From: Geothrix sp. 21YS21S-2
Lineage (GTDB): Bacteria > Acidobacteriota > Holophagae > Holophagales > Holophagaceae
NCBI RefSeq assembly: GCF_030846775.1
Contig: NZ_CP132910.1
Location: forward strand, 3,196,001 to 3,260,000
Length of the DNA: 64,000 nt
Direction: 5' to 3'
Made by a program: the position numbers and the translations under genes. Under the pieces are notes generated by a model, which was not told the origin of the DNA, did not search any database, and was given only the letters and a program-made list of their open reading frames with translations. Below, one piece after another: positions 53,286-61,985 of the stretch; position 1 is the first letter of the stretch; each line of letters opens with the position of its first letter.

Positions 53286-54250
53286 GGGTTCCTCCGGAGC
53301 ATCCAGAGGAGGAAGGGCCCGCCGATGAGGGCCGTCATGGCGCCCAGGCGCAGGCCCCCCGGCACGAAGCGGGTGGGCAGGTCGCACAGGAGCACCAGGG
53401 CGGCGCCGCCCAGCATGGACAGGGGCAGGAGCCTCCGGTGGTCGGGCCCGAAGGCCAGGCGCAGGAGGTGGGGCACCAGCAGGCCCACGAAGCCCACCAC
53501 GCCCCCCACGGCGGTGGCCAGGGCCGTGAGGACGGTGGAAAGCGCGATGAGCTGCCAGCGCAGGCGCCGCACGTCCACGCCCAGGCTCTGGGCCGAGGGC
53601 TCGCCCAGGCTCAGGAGGTTCATGGGCCGGCCCAGCGGCAGCAGAAGGGCGCAGCACAGCAGGACTCCCGGCAGCCCGATGGCCACGTGCTCCCAGGTGC
53701 GGTTCTCGATGCCGCCCATGAGCCAGAAGAGGATCTGCCCGCTCACCTCGAACTTGCCGGCCGACAGCGCCAGGAGGAAGCTGGTGCCCGCCCCGAAGAA
53801 GGCGTTGAGGGCCACGCCCGAAAGCAGCAGGTGCTCGGGGCTCGCGCCGCGGCGGGCCAGCACCAGGACCGCGCCGGTGGCCAGGAAGGCCCCGGCGATG
53901 GCCGCCAGGGGCACGGTGAGGAAGCTGGCCTGCCAGCCCAGGGCCAGCACCGCCACGGCCCCCAGGGCGCCGCCCGCGCTCACGCCCAGGAGGCCCGGCG
54001 AGGCCAGGGGGTTCCGGAAGAAGGCCTGCATGGTCACGCCCGAGGCCGCGAGCCCGGCCCCCACGGCGACGCCCACGAGGGTCCGCGGGAGCCGCAGGTC
54101 CCAGAGGATGGTCCGGTCGAGGGCGTCCCCCCGGCCCGCCAGGGCACGCAGGAGCGCCATGGGCCCGAGATTGGAGTCGCCCAGTCCCAGCGACGCCACC
54201 ACCGCCAGCAGCAGGACCAGCGCGAGGATGGTGCCGGCCCGGCGCCTCAC
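53279..54250 (-). CDS. btuC: Cobalamin ABC transporter permease
   Basis: A 323-residue FecCD/BtuC-family permease with about ten membrane helices. RLPRTLVGVAVGAGLAASGV, FRNPLASPGLLGVSAG and VGFVGLLVPHLLRL are the family landmarks, the last being the coupling region to the ATPase. Start is GTG at 54250, overlapping the btuF stop (GTGA). It should form BtuC2D2 with the preceding and following gene products. Confidence 0.94.
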   Translation of the reverse strand: MRRRAGTILALVLLLAVVASLGLGDSNLGPMALLRALAGRGDALDRTILWDLRLPRTLVGVAVGAGLAASGVTMQAFFRNPLASPGLLGVSAGGALGAVAVLALGWQASFLTVPLAAIAGAFLATGAVLVLARRGASPEHLLLSGVALNAFFGAGTSFLLALSAGKFEVSGQILFWLMGGIENRTWEHVAIGLPGVLLCCALLLPLGRPMNLLSLGEPSAQSLGVDVRRLRWQLIALSTVLTALATAVGGVVGFVGLLVPHLLRLAFGPDHRRLLPLSMLGGAALVLLCDLPTRFVPGGLRLGAMTALIGGPFLLWMLRRNPC

Positions 54251-55068
54251 CGGAAACGCTCCGGGTGCAGGGCCCGCGCCAGGAACTCGTAGGCGTCGAT
54301 GCGGGCCTGGCTGGTGGCCGACATGAGGGGCCCCGGCACCTCGACCAGGTTCCCGCGGCGCAGCGCATCAAGGTATTTGTAAGGGGCCGTCGCCTTGAGA
54401 CGCTCGGCCATGCGCTCGCCCTTGTCGGTGACCAGGACGTCCACCTTCCACCTCAGCACCTTCTCGCCCGGGGTGGGCTGGTGGCCACGGAGGCCCTGTT
54501 CCGCCGCGACGTTCAGAGCCCCCGCGTGGTCGCACAGGTCCTGAAAGGTGGTGCCCGCGCCGGCCGTGAACGGGTAGAGGCCCACGGACAGGACCCGCAC
54601 CGGCTTGACGCCCTTCAGCCTGCGGTCCAGGTCCGCCACCCGGGCCCTCCACTGCCCGATGAGCTCCTCGGCGCGTTCGCGCCGGTCCAGGGCGGCCCCG
54701 ATCTTCCGCGCGGAGTCGTAGAGATCCTCCAGCGTCTCGAAGCGGTCCACGACCACCAGGTCCACCTTGGCCCGGCGCAGGATGGTCAGGGTCTCGGGCG
54801 CCGTCCACGCGGCCGCCAGCACCAGGCCGGGGCGGAAGTGGAGCACGTCCTCGGCGGTGCCGGTGCGCAGGCAGGGGTACTTCGCGTTGGCGCGCACATC
54901 CGGGGTGAAGTCCGGGTCCCGGGCCAGGTGGCTCAGGGCCGCGATCTGGCCCGGCGCCGCCAGGGCCACCAGGAGTTCGTCGGTGCCCACGGTCTGGCTC
55001 ACGACCCGCACGGGCCCCCCCGCCCAGAGGAGGGCGGGGAGGAGGAGGGCGGACAGGAAGCGGCGCAT
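54247..55068 (-). CDS. btuF: Periplasmic cobalamin-binding protein
   Basis: A 273-residue exported binding protein: signal peptide (RFLSALLLPALLWAGG), then two lobes joined by a long helix (SVGLYPFTAGAGTTFQDLC marks the second lobe; helical linker about 110-150). It delivers corrinoid from BtuB to BtuCD. It is 33 bp downstream of btuB. The fold also binds siderophores, so specificity rests on context and the riboswitch. Confidence 0.9.
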   Translation of the reverse strand: MRRFLSALLLPALLWAGGPVRVVSQTVGTDELLVALAAPGQIAALSHLARDPDFTPDVRANAKYPCLRTGTAEDVLHFRPGLVLAAAWTAPETLTILRRAKVDLVVVDRFETLEDLYDSARKIGAALDRRERAEELIGQWRARVADLDRRLKGVKPVRVLSVGLYPFTAGAGTTFQDLCDHAGALNVAAEQGLRGHQPTPGEKVLRWKVDVLVTDKGERMAERLKATAPYKYLDALRRGNLVEVPGPLMSATSQARIDAYEFLARALHPERFR

Positions 55069-55101
55069 GTGCAGGAGTGTGTCCAGTAAAGGGGAAGGTT
55101 T

Positions 55102-57084
55102 CTAGAAACGGTAGCGCATCTCGAGGGTCACCGTCGGGGGCTGGGCCGGGAATCCGAAGATCTGCGAGGCGTCGTTCTGGAAGTCCCGCTCCCGGGCCAG
55201 CCACTGCGCCACGGTGGTGCGGGGCTGCAGGAGGTGGTCGGCCCGCAGGGAGAGGACCACCCCCGGCCCCAGGGGCAGGGCCGCCTTGAGGCCCAGGTCG
55301 TTGAAGTGCTCCTTGAAGGCCGTGGGCAGGCCGTAATCGTAGCGGGGACCGATCCAGGACCACCATCCCTCCAGCCTCAGGTCCCCGAAGGTGCGGTGGC
55401 CGTTGAGTCCCAGGGACTGGAACGGCTTCCGGATCACCGCGCCCGAGGAGAAGCGCATGGCGGGGTCGGCGCGCTCGTCCCGGAACTCCTGGTTCCGGTA
55501 GAAGCCCTGGAGGCTCCACGCCGCGGTGCGGTAGCCCGCCGTCGCCTGGGCCGACTGGAGCCGCAGGTCTGAACCGTTGCGGTAGATGCCCGAGTAGTAG
55601 CCGCCCCAGGACGCGGGAATGAACTGCCCCCCGTTGGCGTCGAAGTAGACCAGGTTCCCGTAGAGGGTGCGGGAGAGCTCCAGCCCCGCCGTCCAGGGGC
55701 CCTTCTCGTACGTGAGGCCGGCCTGGGAGGTGAAGCTGCGCTCGTTGTCCAGGGCCTGGCCCTGGTACTGGGCGTTGTAGATGGCCTGGAAGAGCAGGGG
55801 ATTGGCGAAGGCGGTGCCCGCCGAGGCGTAGGCCCGCAGTCCGCCGCCCAGGAGCCAGTTGACCCCGAGCTTCCAGGTGGCCCGGGAAACCCGGGTTTCC
55901 GCCGCGCCGGGGAAGGTCAGCCGGTCGCTCTGGCCGCGGACCGTGGCCACCACCCGCAGGGCGTCGGCGAACTCCGTCTGGTCCTCGAGGAAGACCGCCA
56001 GATGCCTGCCCGTGGCCGGGTCCAGGGTGCCCGCGAACCGGGCCGTCTCCTGGTAGGCGTCGAAGCCCGCCTGGAGGGTGGAGGTCCGGGCCACGCGCCA
56101 GGTGAGGGCCCCGTTGGCCTGGTCGCGCCGGCTCGTGTACCGCTCCGTGGCCGCGCCGTCCGTGTAGTTGGGCTCCAGCCGGGTCTGCAGCGCCTGCCCC
56201 AGGGTCAGCTCCCCCAGGATCGCCGGGGACAGGGTGGAGCGCAGCGTCGCGCTGAGCACCTCGGTGCGGCTGAAGTCCTGCCGGGAGGGGACGTATTGGG
56301 ACGCGTCCCGGTTGCCGGAACCATAGTCCGCGTAGGAGATGGGAATGGGCACGCCCGCGAAGGCGTTCCGGTAGCTCGCGGTGAGCAGGGTGTCGGCCCC
56401 CAGCTGCTGGCCCCCGCCGAAAAACACGCCCGAGGAGCGGAAGGGGTTGTCCGCCGGGGTGGCCCCGTCCTCCTGCTGCGCGCTGACCGAGGCCCGCACC
56501 CAGCCCGAGGTCCACCCGTAGGCTGGCGCGAAGAGGCCCTGGCGGATGGCCTGGCTCCCGGCCCCGGCCCGCAGCTGGCCGCTGAAGCCCTCCCGCGCGT
56601 GGCCCGCCGAGTACAGCGCCACCACCCCGGCCTGGGCGTCCGAGCCGAAGCGGGTGGAGCAGGGCCCCTGCTGCACTTCGATGCGCTCGATGCCCGCCAG
56701 GGAGACCATCGAGAGGTTCACCCCCCCGAAGCCCGTGGCGTCCGAAAGGCGGATGCCGTCCAGCATCACCACCGTGTCCTGGGCCCGGCCCCCGCCCAGG
56801 TTCAGGGTGGCCGCGGTGCCCACCCCGCCCGAGGAGAACACCTGGCCCGGCAGGAGCAGCCTCAGCAGGTCGCCCAGATTGTCCGCGCCCCGCGCCTCGA
56901 TGGCGGCCCTGTCGACCACCAGGACGGGGTTGGGGGTCCGCACCAGCTCCACCGGCGTGGCCTCCGCGGTGACCGTGACCGTGGCCGAGGCCTCGGACCG
57001 GGGCGGCGGCGGTTCCACCACCGGGCCTCCGGCCCACAGGCTGGCCCCCACGACCAGCGGGAAAAGGATTCTTGAATTGCCCAT
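55102..57084 (-). CDS. btuB: TonB-dependent cobalamin receptor
   Basis: A 660-residue outer-membrane receptor. A signal sequence (LFPLVVGASLWAGGPV) precedes a TonB-box-like segment SATVTVTAEATPVELV, the plug domain (DNLGDLLRLLLPG; VVMLDGIRLSD; IERIEVQQGPCSTRFGSDA) and a beta-barrel ending in LEMRYRF, with the terminal Phe needed for insertion. It is the first gene after the cobalamin riboswitch. GGAG is 6 bp before ATG 57084. It ends in CTAG. Confidence 0.92.
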   Translation of the reverse strand: MGNSRILFPLVVGASLWAGGPVVEPPPPRSEASATVTVTAEATPVELVRTPNPVLVVDRAAIEARGADNLGDLLRLLLPGQVFSSGGVGTAATLNLGGGRAQDTVVMLDGIRLSDATGFGGVNLSMVSLAGIERIEVQQGPCSTRFGSDAQAGVVALYSAGHAREGFSGQLRAGAGSQAIRQGLFAPAYGWTSGWVRASVSAQQEDGATPADNPFRSSGVFFGGGQQLGADTLLTASYRNAFAGVPIPISYADYGSGNRDASQYVPSRQDFSRTEVLSATLRSTLSPAILGELTLGQALQTRLEPNYTDGAATERYTSRRDQANGALTWRVARTSTLQAGFDAYQETARFAGTLDPATGRHLAVFLEDQTEFADALRVVATVRGQSDRLTFPGAAETRVSRATWKLGVNWLLGGGLRAYASAGTAFANPLLFQAIYNAQYQGQALDNERSFTSQAGLTYEKGPWTAGLELSRTLYGNLVYFDANGGQFIPASWGGYYSGIYRNGSDLRLQSAQATAGYRTAAWSLQGFYRNQEFRDERADPAMRFSSGAVIRKPFQSLGLNGHRTFGDLRLEGWWSWIGPRYDYGLPTAFKEHFNDLGLKAALPLGPGVVLSLRADHLLQPRTTVAQWLARERDFQNDASQIFGFPAQPPTVTLEMRYRF

Positions 57085-57169
57085 TGCATGCTCCGCGCAT
57101 GAGGCCGGGGAACGATGAAGGCCTCGCCGGATGGGCAAAGTCCCTCCCCGTCCCCACGACGGTTGGGTT

Positions 57170-57352
57170 AATGCAGGACCGGTCTCCGGGCTCGCACGCG
57201 ACAGGCATCTTGCGATGCCCCTGGATCCTTCCCGGGGATACGCCCCAGTGGCTCCAGCAGGGTCTCCCGGTCCATGGCGCTCGGCCCGGGGTGCATACCG
57301 TTGCGGGGCAGCGCAGGATTCAAACCTGCTTCCCGAACATCCAGCACACGCT
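57170..57352 (-). promoter_or_regulatory. Cobalamin riboswitch
   Basis: On the minus strand the 323-bp gap upstream of btuB contains the standard cobalamin aptamer: GAAGCAGGTTTGAATCCTGC (P3 region), CTGCCCCGCAACGG, GCCACTGGGG, and the B12 box AGCCCGGAGACCGG near 57177-57191. About 85 nt separate the aptamer from the btuB ATG, enough for an expression platform. When adenosylcobalamin binds, expression of the btu-cob operon should fall. The promoter is probably between 57353 and 57407. Confidence 0.93.
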
Positions 57353-57407
57353 GTAGGGGACAAGGTTCGCAGGAGGCCGGGACGAATTCAAGGTGCATAA
57401 TGGGTGC

Positions 57408-57851
57408 ATGGCCACCAAACCCCTCCCCCAGGCGAGTCCCAAGCTCCTGGCGATCCAGAAGGACCTCCAGCAGCTGGCTTCCATGGCGGGCTACCTCAAC
57501 AGCGCCATCGACCTGCCGCAGCTGCGCCTGTCCTTCACCCTCTATGGCCGCGTCCTGGTGGCCGGCGTGGAGGAGGGCCTGGCCATCACCCCGCGGCTCC
57601 AGGCCTGGTCCGATCGGTTGGCCGTTCGGCTCCGGGAGGACAGCTCCTCGGCGGTGCTCCCCCCCCAGATCCAGATCTCGGCCCCGCAGCCCCTGCCCAA
57701 CGGCGAGGGCTACTACGTCATCTCCACCATGACCTTCAATTCCAAGGTCACCGAGCAGGGCTACCAGCGCGTGCGCAACGCCATCCTGGCCGCCTATCAG
57801 GCCGCCGTGAACCTGCGGGAAAAGAAGATCTGGGGCGACGAGGAAGCCTAA
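57408..57851 (+). CDS. Hypothetical protein
   Basis: A 147-residue soluble protein that I do not recognise. It contains LAIQKDLQQLASMAGYLNSAIDL split at QQLASM, a beta-rich centre (LRLSFTLYGRVLVAGV; GEGYYVISTMTFNSKV) and a helical end (YQRVRNAILAAYQAAVNLREKK). No signal peptide or membrane segment is visible. The ATG at 57408 lacks a strong RBS, but codon use is like neighbours. It overlaps the convergent rdgB gene by 4 bp. Confidence 0.65.
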   Translation: MATKPLPQASPKLLAIQKDLQQLASMAGYLNSAIDLPQLRLSFTLYGRVLVAGVEEGLAITPRLQAWSDRLAVRLREDSSSAVLPPQIQISAPQPLPNGEGYYVISTMTFNSKVTEQGYQRVRNAILAAYQAAVNLREKKIWGDEEA

Positions 57852-58429
57852 CGCACGGCCTCAAGGAAGGCCCGGCTCGCCCGGGAACGGTGGCTGAGCG
57901 TCTGCTTGACGGCGGAGCTGAGCTCCCCGAAGGTCTGGCCGTACCCCTCCGGAACGAAGAGCGGATCGTAGCCGAAGCCCTGGCTACCCCGGGGTTCGGG
58001 GGCGAGATGCCCTTCCACGGAACCGCCGAATGTGACGGGGTCGCCGTCCATGGGCGCCCAAGCCAGCACGCAGACGAACCGGGCCGACCGCGCCGCGCCG
58101 GGGGGCATGAGCGCCAGGAGGCGCCGGTTCTTGGCGTCCTGCGCCAGCCCGGGGGCGAACCGGGCGCTCAGCACGCCGGGGCCACCCCACAGGGCGTCCA
58201 CGCAGAGGCCCGAATCGTCCGAAAGCACGCCATCGACCGGGCTTGTGCCGTGGCGCCGCCACCAGTCCCTGGCGAAGGTGGCCTTCTGCAGGGCGTTGTC
58301 CTGGAAGAACGCCCCTTCCTCGGGAATGTCCGGCGCATCCGCGGGCCACGCCAGGAACTCGACGCCCTGGAGGAGTTCCCCGAATTCGCGGAGCTTTCCC
58401 GCATTGCGGGAGGCGAGGAGGATCTTCAT
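57848..58429 (-). CDS. rdgB: XTP/dITP pyrophosphatase (RdgB/HAM1)
   Basis: House-cleaning nucleotidase that removes dITP and XTP. The 193-residue protein begins KILLASRNAGKLREFGELL and has SDDSGLCVDAL with the catalytic/metal acids, FGYDPLFVPEG and SHRSRASRAF for base recognition, all as in the family. Its ATG follows directly on the TAG of a 43-codon ORF (TAG-ATG). Confidence 0.95.
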   Translation of the reverse strand: MKILLASRNAGKLREFGELLQGVEFLAWPADAPDIPEEGAFFQDNALQKATFARDWWRRHGTSPVDGVLSDDSGLCVDALWGGPGVLSARFAPGLAQDAKNRRLLALMPPGAARSARFVCVLAWAPMDGDPVTFGGSVEGHLAPEPRGSQGFGYDPLFVPEGYGQTFGELSSAVKQTLSHRSRASRAFLEAVR

Positions 58430-58561
58430 CTACATCTTGGTATAGGGGTCGGGATTATAAGGGTCTTCATAATACGGATCCACCGTGGGTGGCTGCCCCT
58501 GCGGCGCCCAGGTTTCCGCAGGGGGAACCCAGTTTTGTGAAACATCATCCGGCTGATTCAT
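58430..58561 (-). CDS. Small Pro/Tyr-rich ORF upstream of rdgB
   Basis: A 43-codon ORF beginning MNQPDDVSQNWVPP and ending in EDPYNPDPYTKM. It has GAGG 6 bp before the ATG and its TAG is immediately followed by the rdgB ATG, so re-initiation is plausible. The composition is acidic, with seven Tyr/Trp and eleven Pro and no hydrophobic segment. It may be a real micro-protein or a leader peptide coupling rdgB translation. No homology is recognised. Confidence 0.5.
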   Translation of the reverse strand: MNQPDDVSQNWVPPAETWAPQGQPPTVDPYYEDPYNPDPYTKM

Positions 58562-58676
58562 TCGGGACCTCAAGGGAGAACGAGATGAACGCTATCACGA
58601 TTGATTCAGTTCTCCAATGGACAGCGGTCACACTCCGTTATTAATATTTAATCATTTCGAACCTGGGGACAAAACC

Positions 58677-59741
58677 TTATTTGAGGAGCTGGCCGCAGGC
58701 ACCCTGCACGTCCCTGCCCCGGCTCTTCCGCACCGTCACGAAGCATCCCCGGGCCTTCAACCGGTCCAGAAAGGCCTGGAGGCGTTCCTCCTCCGGCTGC
58801 CGGAACGTGGAAGCCGCATGCTCGTTCATGCGGATCAGGTTGATGTTGTGCCCATGACGCAGCTCACCCAGCCAGTCCGCGAGCCGGTCCGCGTCCTCCA
58901 CGGTGTCGTTCTCCCCGGCCAGCAGGACGTATTCCAGGAGGAACTTCTCGCCGGGGGCCAGCCCCCAGGCGCCCAGGGCCTCCCGCAGGCGCTCCAGGCC
59001 CCACACGCGGTTGACGGGCATGACCCGGCTCCGCGCCTCGTCCGTGGTGGCGTTGAGGCTCAGGGCCAGCCACGGGCGGGGGCGCAGGCCGGAAAGCCGC
59101 TCGATGGCGGGCACGAGCCCGGACGTGGACACCGTGATGCGCCGGGTGGAGATGTTCAGGCCCCAGGGATGGTTGAGGATCCGGATGGCCCGGTGGACGT
59201 TGTCCAGGTTGTGCAGGGGCTCGCCCATGCCCATGAACACCAGCGTGATGGCGTGGGGCTGGGCGGGCCCCAGGGTGCGGATGAGGCTCAGCACCTGCCC
59301 CACGATCTCGCCCGCGGAGAGGTTGCGCCGGATCCCCATGGCGCCGGTGGCGCAGAAGGTGCAGCCCATGGCGCACCCCACCTGGCTGCTGATGCAGAGC
59401 GTCACCCGGGGGTTGCGCACGTCCCGGGGCATGTGGACCGCCTCGATGCGCTCCCCGTCCCTCAGGCGGAGGACGACCTTGGTGGCGCCGTCCTCGCTCG
59501 GGTGGCGTTCCACGATCTCGGGCAGCGACGTGTCAAACGAGGCCGCGATCCACTCCCGCGCCTCCCGGTTGAGGAAGAGGCCCTCGGGCCGGTAGGTCCA
59601 GGGCCGCTGCAGCCGGTTGAAGACGTGCTCGGCGCGCCCGGGGGCCCCTTCCAGGTCCTCCGGCAGCAGCCCGAAGGCGGAGGGCCGTCCCGCGGCCTCG
59701 GGGGCCGGGGCGTCCCAGGGATGGGCGGCGTCCGTGGTCAT
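58677..59741 (-). CDS. rlmN: 23S rRNA/tRNA adenine C2-methyltransferase RlmN
   Basis: Radical SAM methyltransferase that methylates A2503 of 23S rRNA and A37 of some tRNAs. The 354-residue protein has the cluster motif CAMGCTFC (C123, C127, C130), the methyl-carrying cysteine pair C116 and C349, MGMGEPLHN and STSGLVPAI. Arg/His residues typical of Cfr substitutions are absent, so it is RlmN rather than the resistance enzyme. Its ATG overlaps the lipA stop (ATGA). Confidence 0.95.
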   Translation of the reverse strand: MTTDAAHPWDAPAPEAAGRPSAFGLLPEDLEGAPGRAEHVFNRLQRPWTYRPEGLFLNREAREWIAASFDTSLPEIVERHPSEDGATKVVLRLRDGERIEAVHMPRDVRNPRVTLCISSQVGCAMGCTFCATGAMGIRRNLSAGEIVGQVLSLIRTLGPAQPHAITLVFMGMGEPLHNLDNVHRAIRILNHPWGLNISTRRITVSTSGLVPAIERLSGLRPRPWLALSLNATTDEARSRVMPVNRVWGLERLREALGAWGLAPGEKFLLEYVLLAGENDTVEDADRLADWLGELRHGHNINLIRMNEHAASTFRQPEEERLQAFLDRLKARGCFVTVRKSRGRDVQGACGQLLK

Positions 59742-60664
59742 GCGATGGAGATCCCTTCCAGGCCGCTCACCTCGTGGGCGTTGAAGCTGGACCGCACCAG
59801 CGGCCCCGCGTAGACCGTGCGGAACCCCAGCGCCTTGGCCTTGCGTCCCAGCTCGGCGAAAGCGTCCGGATGCACGTAGCTCCTCACCGGCAGCTGGTGG
59901 CGCGTGGGCCGCAGGTACTGCCCGAGGGTGAGGATGTCCACGCCCGCCTCCACGAGCTTTCCGAAGACCTCCAGCAGCTCTTCCTCGGTCTCCCCCAGCC
60001 CCAGCATCAGCCCCGACTTGGTGCGGAACTCGTCCCCGAAGAGCGCCGTGCCCAGGCGCTTGGCATGGGCCAGGACGTCCAGGGAGCGCTGGAAGCGCCC
60101 CGCGGGCCGAACCTCGGCATAGAGGCTGGGCACCGTCTCAGTGTTGTGGTTGAACACGGCCGGGCCCGCGGCCACCACCTCGGCCACGGCGTCCAGATCC
60201 CCCAGGAAGTCCGGGGTGAGCACCTCCACCCCCACGCCCGGGTTCAGGCGCCGGATGGCGCGGATGGTGCTCGCGAAGTGGGCGGCGCCCCCGTCGGGAA
60301 GGTCATCCCGGTTCACCGACGTGAGCACGGCGAACTTCAGGCCCAGGGAGGCCACGCGGAGGGCCGTCTCCTCCGGCTCCCGCGGGTCCAGGGGCAGGGG
60401 CTTGCCGCTCTGGATGGAGCAGAAGCCGCAGGCCCGGGTGCAGGTGTCGCCCATGAGCAGGAAGGTGGCGGTGCCGTGCGTGAAGCAGTGGTTCCGGTTG
60501 GGGCAGCGGGCCTCCTCGCACACCGTGTGCAGGGCGGATTCCCGCATCCCGGCCTTCATGGCGTGGAGATCCGAGAGCTTGACCTTCTCCTGGACGATCC
60601 AGTCCGGGAGGCGCGGGTGGCCCTCCAGGACTTCGCGGCCGGATCGTCTTGAGAATCGAGGCAT
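59738..60664 (-). CDS. lipA: Lipoyl synthase
   Basis: Radical SAM enzyme inserting two sulfurs into octanoyl groups on lipoyl domains. The 308-residue protein has the auxiliary cluster motif C49-X4-C54-X5-C60, the SAM cluster C75-X3-C79-X2-C82 (CTRACGFC), SVNRDDLPDGGA and the C-terminal RSSFNA serine that ligates the auxiliary cluster. ATG 60664 is preceded by GGGAG. It sits between thiG and rlmN in a leftward set with small gaps. Confidence 0.96.
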   Translation of the reverse strand: MPRFSRRSGREVLEGHPRLPDWIVQEKVKLSDLHAMKAGMRESALHTVCEEARCPNRNHCFTHGTATFLLMGDTCTRACGFCSIQSGKPLPLDPREPEETALRVASLGLKFAVLTSVNRDDLPDGGAAHFASTIRAIRRLNPGVGVEVLTPDFLGDLDAVAEVVAAGPAVFNHNTETVPSLYAEVRPAGRFQRSLDVLAHAKRLGTALFGDEFRTKSGLMLGLGETEEELLEVFGKLVEAGVDILTLGQYLRPTRHQLPVRSYVHPDAFAELGRKAKALGFRTVYAGPLVRSSFNAHEVSGLEGISIA

Positions 60665-60702
60665 GTACGGGCTCCCTTGCCCTCCCAGGATAACCCGGCG
60701 CC

Positions 60703-61479
60703 TCAGCTTTTCCCCACCACCCCCCCAACGGGGCTGGAGGCGCTGGCGTACAAGCGACGAGGCATACGGCCGGCCTCGAAGGCCAGGCGCCCCGCCTTCA
60801 CGGCGTAGTCCATGGCCCGGGCCATCTTCACGGGGTCCGCGGCCTCGGCCACGGCGGTGTTCATGAGCACCGCGTCCGCCCCCAGCTCCATGGCCACCGC
60901 CGCGTCGCTGGCCGTGCCCACCCCCGCGTCCACGACGAGCGGCAGGCCGAACCCCCCCACCACGTCCCGGAGGATCTGGAGCACGTAGGGATTCTGCACC
61001 CCAAGCCCCGAGCCGATGGCCGATCCCAGGGGCATCACCGCCGCGCAGCCGGCCTCGCATAGCTTTTTCGCCAGGATGGGGTCCGCGTTGATGTAGGGCA
61101 GCACCACGAACCCCTCCTTCACGAGGATCTCGGCGGCGCGCAGCGTCTCCTCCCCGTCGGGGTAGAGGCTGAGGGGGTCCCCGATGACCTCGAGCTTGAC
61201 CCAGTCCGTCTCCAGGGCCTCCCGGGCCAGGCGGCACACCCGCAGGGCGTCCTCCCGGGTGTAGCAGCCCGCGGTGTTGGGCAGGAGGGCCATGCCCTTG
61301 GGGATCCAGTTCAGGATGTTGTCGTCCCCCTTGGCGGACAGGTCGAAGCGCCGCACCGCCAGGGTCACCATCTCCACCGCTCCGGCCTCGTAGCAGGCCT
61401 TCATGGTGGCGAAATCCTTGTACTTGCCGGTCCCCAGGATGAGGCGGTTCTGGAAGGTGCGGCCGGCGATGGTGAGCAT
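60703..61479 (-). CDS. thiG: Thiazole synthase
   Basis: Makes the thiazole phosphate of thiamine from deoxyxylulose 5-phosphate, dehydroglycine or iminoglycine and ThiS-thiocarboxylate. The 258-residue TIM barrel has [16 protein letters not shown], the imine-forming K95 (WVKLEVIGD), NTAGCYT and [12 protein letters not shown]. No thiS, thiF or thiH is adjacent. It is 38 bp upstream of lipA and divergent from a YjbQ-family gene also linked to thiamine. Confidence 0.95.
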   Translation of the reverse strand: MLTIAGRTFQNRLILGTGKYKDFATMKACYEAGAVEMVTLAVRRFDLSAKGDDNILNWIPKGMALLPNTAGCYTREDALRVCRLAREALETDWVKLEVIGDPLSLYPDGEETLRAAEILVKEGFVVLPYINADPILAKKLCEAGCAAVMPLGSAIGSGLGVQNPYVLQILRDVVGGFGLPLVVDAGVGTASDAAVAMELGADAVLMNTAVAEAADPVKMARAMDYAVKAGRLAFEAGRMPRRLYASASSPVGGVVGKS

Positions 61480-61532
61480 GGGGCGACTCCAAAAAAGGAA
61501 GGTACCAGTCTACTGTAGGGAGGAGGCGCCCC

Positions 61533-61967
61533 ATGAAATCCCATCGCGTGACCCTGACCCTCCACCAGCCCGAGCGCATGGGCTTCGTGAACATCACCCC
61601 CGACGTGGAGGAGGCCGTGGACGACAGCGGCGTCCAGGAGGGCTTCTGCCTGGTCAACGCCATGCACATCACCGCCAGCGTCTTCATCAACGACGACGAG
61701 CCGGGCCTGCACGAGGACTACAAGCGCTGGCTGGAGAAGCTCGCCCCCTTCAACGAAGGCAGCGACCCCGCCCGGGGCGGCTACCTGCACAACCGCTCGG
61801 GCGAGGACAACGGCGACGCCCACCACAAGCGCCAGATCATGGGCCGCGAGGTGGTCGTCGCCATAACGAAGGGCCGCCTGGATTTCGGGCCGTGGGAGCA
61901 GATCTTCTACGGGGAGTTCGACGGCCGCAGGGACAAGCGGGTGTTGATCAAGATCATCGGTGAATGA
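61533..61967 (+). CDS. YjbQ/UPF0047-family protein (secondary thiamine-phosphate synthase)
   Basis: A 144-residue protein with the UPF0047 signature: [22 protein letters not shown] and the C-terminal [21 protein letters not shown]. His/Glu/Asp residues form a putative metal-binding pocket. E. coli YjbQ has weak thiamine-phosphate synthase activity, and the neighbouring thiG gives some support, but the physiological role is unsettled. GGGAGGAGG precedes the ATG. Confidence 0.88.
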   Translation: MKSHRVTLTLHQPERMGFVNITPDVEEAVDDSGVQEGFCLVNAMHITASVFINDDEPGLHEDYKRWLEKLAPFNEGSDPARGGYLHNRSGEDNGDAHHKRQIMGREVVVAITKGRLDFGPWEQIFYGEFDGRRDKRVLIKIIGE

Positions 61968-61985
61968 CGGGGGCGCCTTCCCTTT

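Noticed and set aside
57290-57345. tRNA-like stretch (GGTTTGAATCC within a GC stem) upstream of btuB
   Set aside because: The surrounding minus-strand sequence carries the full cobalamin aptamer with the B12 box; there is no acceptor stem or anticodon arm. The T-loop likeness is the riboswitch P3 region.
58585-58644. 19-codon ORF with a good RBS (MNAITIDSVLQW...) between rdgB and rlmN
   Set aside because: Too short to distinguish from chance in an A/T-rich intergenic stretch; no neighbouring gene on that strand would make it a leader.
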